DNA of 9,541 nt from Pseudomonadota bacterium. Lineage in GTDB: Bacteria; Pseudomonadota; Gammaproteobacteria; Acidiferrobacterales; UBA6901. The stretch is taken from positions 1 through 9,541 of the forward strand of contig JAJXUF010000119.1 in assembly GCA_021783175.1 (NCBI GenBank). The letters are read 5' to 3'. Position 1 is the first letter of the stretch; each line of letters starts with the position of its first letter. The notes beneath the pieces were generated by a model. That model saw only the letters and a list, made by a program, of their open reading frames with translations. It ran no database searches and was not told where the DNA came from. The position numbers and the translations under genes were made by a program. This document shows positions 6,661 through 9,541 of this stretch, piece by piece.

Positions 6661-7980
6661 ATGAGTGCCCCCAGTGCCATCCGCGTCCTAGTCGTCGATG
6701 ATTCCCGGACTTCGCGGGACTATTATTCGAATCTTTTCCGCAAACACGGCTATCTTTGCGACACCGCCATCGATGTCGACGACGGCCTGCGCAAGCTCGG
6801 CGAATCCGTATTCGATCTAGTCGTTGTCGATTATTTCATGCCGGCAGGAAACGGCGATGTCCTGTGCCGTGCTATCCGCAACGATCAATCATTGAGTCAC
6901 TTAACCGCCGCTATCCTCACGGCGTCATACTCGGACGACGTCATTCGCGCTTCTTTGGAGGCGGGTGCATCTGACTGTCTGTTCAAGGATGAGTCCGTGG
7001 AGCTGTTGCTGGCGCGTGTCGCGGCCATGGTGCATGCCGTCAAAGGGCGCAAGATTATAGAGCGCGAACGTCGTTACCTGGCCGGTATTCTTTCTTCACT
7101 GAGCGAAGGTGTCTACGGGGTCAATGAGCGCAATGAGGTCACGTTCATGAACCCGGCGGGGCTCCGGATTCTGGGATACGATGATGAACGCGAACTTATC
7201 GGGCGCGATCCGCACCAGGCTTTTCACTACGCCTTGGCCGACGGTCGCCCGAATCCGGCCGAAACCTGTTTCTTGCATCAGGCCTATGAGCTTGGAGACG
7301 CGCTACCAAACTGGGAGAGTGTGTTCTGGACACGGGACGGCCGGGCAATCTGGGTCGAGTGCAATGTCCTTCCGCTGGTTGCTGACGGCTTGCACGAAGG
7401 TTCAGTCGTCGCATTCCGTGATATTACGCAGCTGCGCGAACACATAGAGCAGCTGCACTGGCAGGCCTACCACGACAGCCTGACCAGGTTGCCGAACCGG
7501 CGCTATTTTCGCGAGGCGCTGGAGCGCGAGTACTATCGCTTAAAGCGCGCGGAAGAGTCGAGCGCTGTCATGTGCATCGATCTGGATCAGTTCAAGACGG
7601 TCAACGATATCGCAGGTCACGCCGCCGGCGACCAATTGCTTGCCGAAGTCGGGCGGATACTCGGTCGGCGCATACGGGCGGTGGACGTGCTTGCGCGTCT
7701 CGGTGGCGACGAGTTTGGCATCATATTGCAGAATGTCGGACGTGAGGGAATTCTGGCCATTGCCGAGTCTTTTCGGGCGCTGCTCTCCGAGTACACGTTC
7801 AAGCACGGCGGATTTGAGTTCGATGTCAGCGCCAGCGTGGGGGTTGCGCTGATGGACGCGCACTCGGAAAGTCCCGAGCAAGTGCTGATGTGGGCCGATT
7901 CGGCCAGCTATCGCTCTAAGAAGCGCGGGGGTAGCAGTGTGTCGCTGTACCAAAGCGGGGATGAAACCGATGCGGCCTGA
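6661..7980 (+). CDS. Response regulator diguanylate cyclase (REC-PAS-GGDEF)
   Basis: This is a probable cytoplasmic c-di-GMP synthase controlled by phosphorylation. From ATG 6661 it has 439 residues. A receiver domain spans about 6-125, with acidic pocket D13-D14, phospho-acceptor D57 (VVVDYFMP), T87 and K109. A PAS domain follows at about 137-256 (ILSSLSEGVYGVN, FMNPAGLRILGY, VVAFRDITQL). The GGDEF domain spans about 268-430: YHDSLTRLPNRRYF, metal-binding D307 in CIDLDQFKTVND, intact GGDEF at 348-352, and an RxxD inhibitory site (RAVD, 339-342) exactly five residues upstream, so both catalysis and product inhibition look intact. The C-terminus ends shortly after with no EAL domain, although similar REC-PAS-GGDEF proteins often carry one. 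There is no partner histidine kinase in the window. GTG 6631 in frame would add ten residues but has no ribosome binding site; the one before 6661 (GAAAG) is also weak. Its stop is 5 bp from the convergent DUF302 gene. Confidence 0.93.
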   Translation: MSAPSAIRVLVVDDSRTSRDYYSNLFRKHGYLCDTAIDVDDGLRKLGESVFDLVVVDYFMPAGNGDVLCRAIRNDQSLSHLTAAILTASYSDDVIRASLEAGASDCLFKDESVELLLARVAAMVHAVKGRKIIERERRYLAGILSSLSEGVYGVNERNEVTFMNPAGLRILGYDDERELIGRDPHQAFHYALADGRPNPAETCFLHQAYELGDALPNWESVFWTRDGRAIWVECNVLPLVADGLHEGSVVAFRDITQLREHIEQLHWQAYHDSLTRLPNRRYFREALEREYYRLKRAEESSAVMCIDLDQFKTVNDIAGHAAGDQLLAEVGRILGRRIRAVDVLARLGGDEFGIILQNVGREGILAIAESFRALLSEYTFKHGGFEFDVSASVGVALMDAHSESPEQVLMWADSASYRSKKRGGSSVSLYQSGDETDAA

Positions 7981-7985
7981 CGCGG

Positions 7986-8447
7986 TTACTCGCCGCCTTT
8001 GCGCATTTCGTTGAAAATTGCCCGAAAATCCCTTTCCCAGGTCGCAAAGTGCGGTTGCAGGGCAGGTTGGGGAAAGAAGCTGGCGAGTTCGTGCGGATCA
8101 GCCGCCAGAATGATCGTGTCATCACCTTCGGCATAAATCACGATTTGTAGCGGCAGGTAAGCCGTGATCGGCGCGTACTCCGCGGGAAGTTCCCGCATTT
8201 CTTTCGGCTTGCCGAAGAAAACCACGCGGTATTCGGCGGTCTTGTAACCGTTGGCCTTAAGGCCGAGGTCTACACGTTGTATGTGCGATATGGTGTAGCC
8301 GTGCGCGACGATACTGTCTTGTAATCGTGCCATGGCCTCGGGAAATGGACGGTTCACGCGCGCCATGAGAAGTTCATCGGCACGGGCGCCGGCAAACGCT
8401 GTCGCCAGCAGCACGAATAATATCGCCGAGTATGCGCGCGCCCTCAA
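7986..8447 (-). CDS. Secreted DUF302 protein
   Basis: The protein is a single DUF302 domain behind a signal peptide, so it should act in the periplasm. From TTG 8447 it has 153 residues: a signal sequence (RARAYSAILFVLLATAFAGARA, then DE) and a domain covering nearly all the rest, with SIVAHGYTISHIQRVDLG, FFGKP, AYLPLQIVIY and DPHELASFF as DUF302-like landmarks. The mature protein has no cysteine. The TTG is chosen because AGGAGG lies 7 nt upstream and the signal peptide then starts properly; it overlaps the stop of the preceding cytochrome gene (TTGA), indicating translational coupling. An ATG at 8498 in the same frame would bury the signal peptide behind 17 polar residues and overlap the cytochrome gene by 55 bp. 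The biochemical role of DUF302 is not established. Its neighbour carries the same domain fused to cytochrome c, so the two probably work together. Confidence 0.87.
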   Translation of the reverse strand: MRARAYSAILFVLLATAFAGARADELLMARVNRPFPEAMARLQDSIVAHGYTISHIQRVDLGLKANGYKTAEYRVVFFGKPKEMRELPAEYAPITAYLPLQIVIYAEGDDTIILAADPHELASFFPQPALQPHFATWERDFRAIFNEMRKGGE

Positions 8448-9523
8448 AACGTGGCCTCCTCGATGATGTTGACATAGGTCTTGTACATTCGGTCGCACAG
8501 TACGTTGAGTTCAGAGTTGTTGAAAATGGCGCTTAGGCGTTTTGGGTTGATTGACATGACAAGCACCTTACCGTGGTCCTGTATGACGGTAACGCGGCAA
8601 GGCAGAAACAGGCCGACGCGCGGGTCGACCTGGAGCGCCTTGTTGAGAAATCCAAAATCGCACGAATACACAATGACCTGTTTCTTGTTTTCGCTGCCGG
8701 CTGGCACGAAGCCCTGGTCGAGATACTGGACACGGATGAGCCGCATGTTGGCTGCTTCGACGGCAGTCTTAAGCTTGTCCACCGTTTCAGCCACGCCGTA
8801 AGGCGATACCCGGATGATGTCCGGTTCTTGCGTCTTGGGCACTATGGCGGCTGCGGGTGGCGCGTGCGACTGGAAGCTGCGCACATAGGCGACAATGTCG
8901 TCGATGTCCTGCTCGCTTAAACCTTGCTTGAGAAAGGAACGCATGGGCGTGCCTTTGCGCCCGCGCACCAGGGTTGTCTTGATGACGCTGTTGGAGGCGG
9001 CTGCGAGATACCCGGGGTTGTTTAGGCCAGGGGCGAGAATCGGTTTGCTGCGCGGGCGCGACATGGTGACGCCCGTGCCCGCGCCACCTTCACCGTCGGC
9101 ACCGTGGCAGCTTGCGCAGTGCGCGGAGAAGAGCTGCTTGCCATGCAAGGCGTTGCCCGGACGGCCCGCGGGAACCAGTGTCGGCTTCTTGTGATCGGTC
9201 CAGCCGCGAATGTAGAAGACTATGGCATTCACCTCGGCATTGCTGAGGTGCTTGAACGCCGGCATGACCCTGCCGGGACGTCCCAGCCGGATGGTGCGCC
9301 GCAGATAGGTATCGTCGATACTCGACTGAAACGACGGCAAGGCCAGCGGTACGCCAACTCCGCCCTGGCCGCGGTTGCCATGGCAGGCAGCGCAGTTCTC
9401 AGCATAAAGTTGTGCGCCGTCCGCCGCGGGAGCCGCTTTGGCAGCGAGCCACGGACACAGTGACAACGGAATCAGGACAGCCGCGAAGCGTGCGCAAAGA
9501 CGGGCAATCGTCTTTTTTTTCAT
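8444..9523 (-). CDS. Diheme c-type cytochrome with C-terminal DUF302 domain
   Basis: This is a periplasmic electron-carrier protein of 359 residues. A signal peptide (MKKKTIARL, hydrophobic core, cleavage near WLAAKAA at about 31) precedes two class I cytochrome c domains. The first, about 33-110, has CAACH at 44-48 and a likely distal Met ligand at 87 (RVMPAFKHLS). The second, about 123-217, has CASCH at 136-140 and a likely Met ligand at 194 (TPMRSFLKQGLS). After an Ala/Pro linker, a DUF302 domain fills about 238-358 (VSPYGVAETVDKL, FLPCRVTVI, INPKRLSAIF). The DUF302 part has cysteines at 288, 309 and 343 that the neighbouring DUF302 protein lacks. There is no lipobox or C-terminal membrane anchor, so it is probably soluble. 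Both heme domains look complete. It is coupled to the downstream DUF302 gene. The ATG has no obvious ribosome binding site and may overlap the end of a further upstream gene. The redox partner is unknown. Confidence 0.93.
   Translation of the reverse strand: MKKKTIARLCARFAAVLIPLSLCPWLAAKAAPAADGAQLYAENCAACHGNRGQGGVGVPLALPSFQSSIDDTYLRRTIRLGRPGRVMPAFKHLSNAEVNAIVFYIRGWTDHKKPTLVPAGRPGNALHGKQLFSAHCASCHGADGEGGAGTGVTMSRPRSKPILAPGLNNPGYLAAASNSVIKTTLVRGRKGTPMRSFLKQGLSEQDIDDIVAYVRSFQSHAPPAAAIVPKTQEPDIIRVSPYGVAETVDKLKTAVEAANMRLIRVQYLDQGFVPAGSENKKQVIVYSCDFGFLNKALQVDPRVGLFLPCRVTVIQDHGKVLVMSINPKRLSAIFNNSELNVLCDRMYKTYVNIIEEATF
8455..8460 (-). promoter_or_regulatory. AGGAGG ribosome binding site for a TTG start
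   Basis: On the minus strand AGGAGG (8460-8455) is followed by 7 nt and then TTG at 8447-8445. It lies inside the last codons of the cytochrome gene. Consensus sequence and ideal spacing make this the deciding evidence for the start of the DUF302 gene. Confidence 0.75.
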
Positions 9524-9541
9524 TGTTTTTGCATATAGGCT

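Noticed and set aside
9510..9520. A8 run in the first codons of the cytochrome gene as a frameshift or phase-variation site
   Set aside because: AAA AAA AAG Lys codons are usual at the start of signal peptides; eight bases is too short to claim variation without population data.

Overview
The window is about 9.5 kb of ordinary-looking proteobacterial chromosome, estimated by eye at 55-60% GC. Seven protein genes are complete and one is cut by the left edge. Three things point to a gammaproteobacterium: a gamma-type aspartate-semialdehyde dehydrogenase (Asd), a full FimV-type polar hub protein just downstream of it (asd-fimV is a known gammaproteobacterial gene order), and an E. coli-length ThyA. 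A diheme c-type cytochrome fused to DUF302 at the right end hints at a respiratory or chemolithotrophic lineage such as a sulfur or iron oxidiser. That last placement is inference only. I saw no insertion sequence, tRNA, rRNA, CRISPR array or phage gene.

Left part, plus strand: the last 291 codons of asd (amino-acid biosynthesis), a 519-bp gap holding an AT-rich promoter-like region and a perfect 16-bp palindrome followed by a T-tract, then fimV. FimV is a 971-residue inner-membrane protein with a signal peptide, a periplasmic LysM domain, a coiled coil, one membrane segment, a cytoplasmic TPR-like region, an acidic linker with repeated FD-type motifs, and the FimV C-terminal domain.

Middle, minus strand: thyA and folA form a coupled two-gene operon (ATGA overlap). 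ThyA makes dTMP and releases dihydrofolate, which FolA reduces back to tetrahydrofolate. The operon runs convergent to fimV, and the two stop codons are only 7 bp apart. Divergent from thyA is an unrecognised four-helix membrane protein with a strong ribosome binding site. A REC-PAS-GGDEF response regulator, a probable c-di-GMP synthase, follows on the plus strand.

Right end, minus strand: a two-gene cassette faces the GGDEF gene with 5 bp between the stops. It encodes a secreted diheme cytochrome c with a C-terminal DUF302 domain, and then a second, secreted, free-standing DUF302 protein. The second gene is best started at a TTG that overlaps the cytochrome stop codon and has a near-perfect AGGAGG site. 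This periplasmic redox cassette is the least understood part of the window and the best candidate for an undescribed system. The cytochrome start may itself overlap the end of another gene beyond the right edge.
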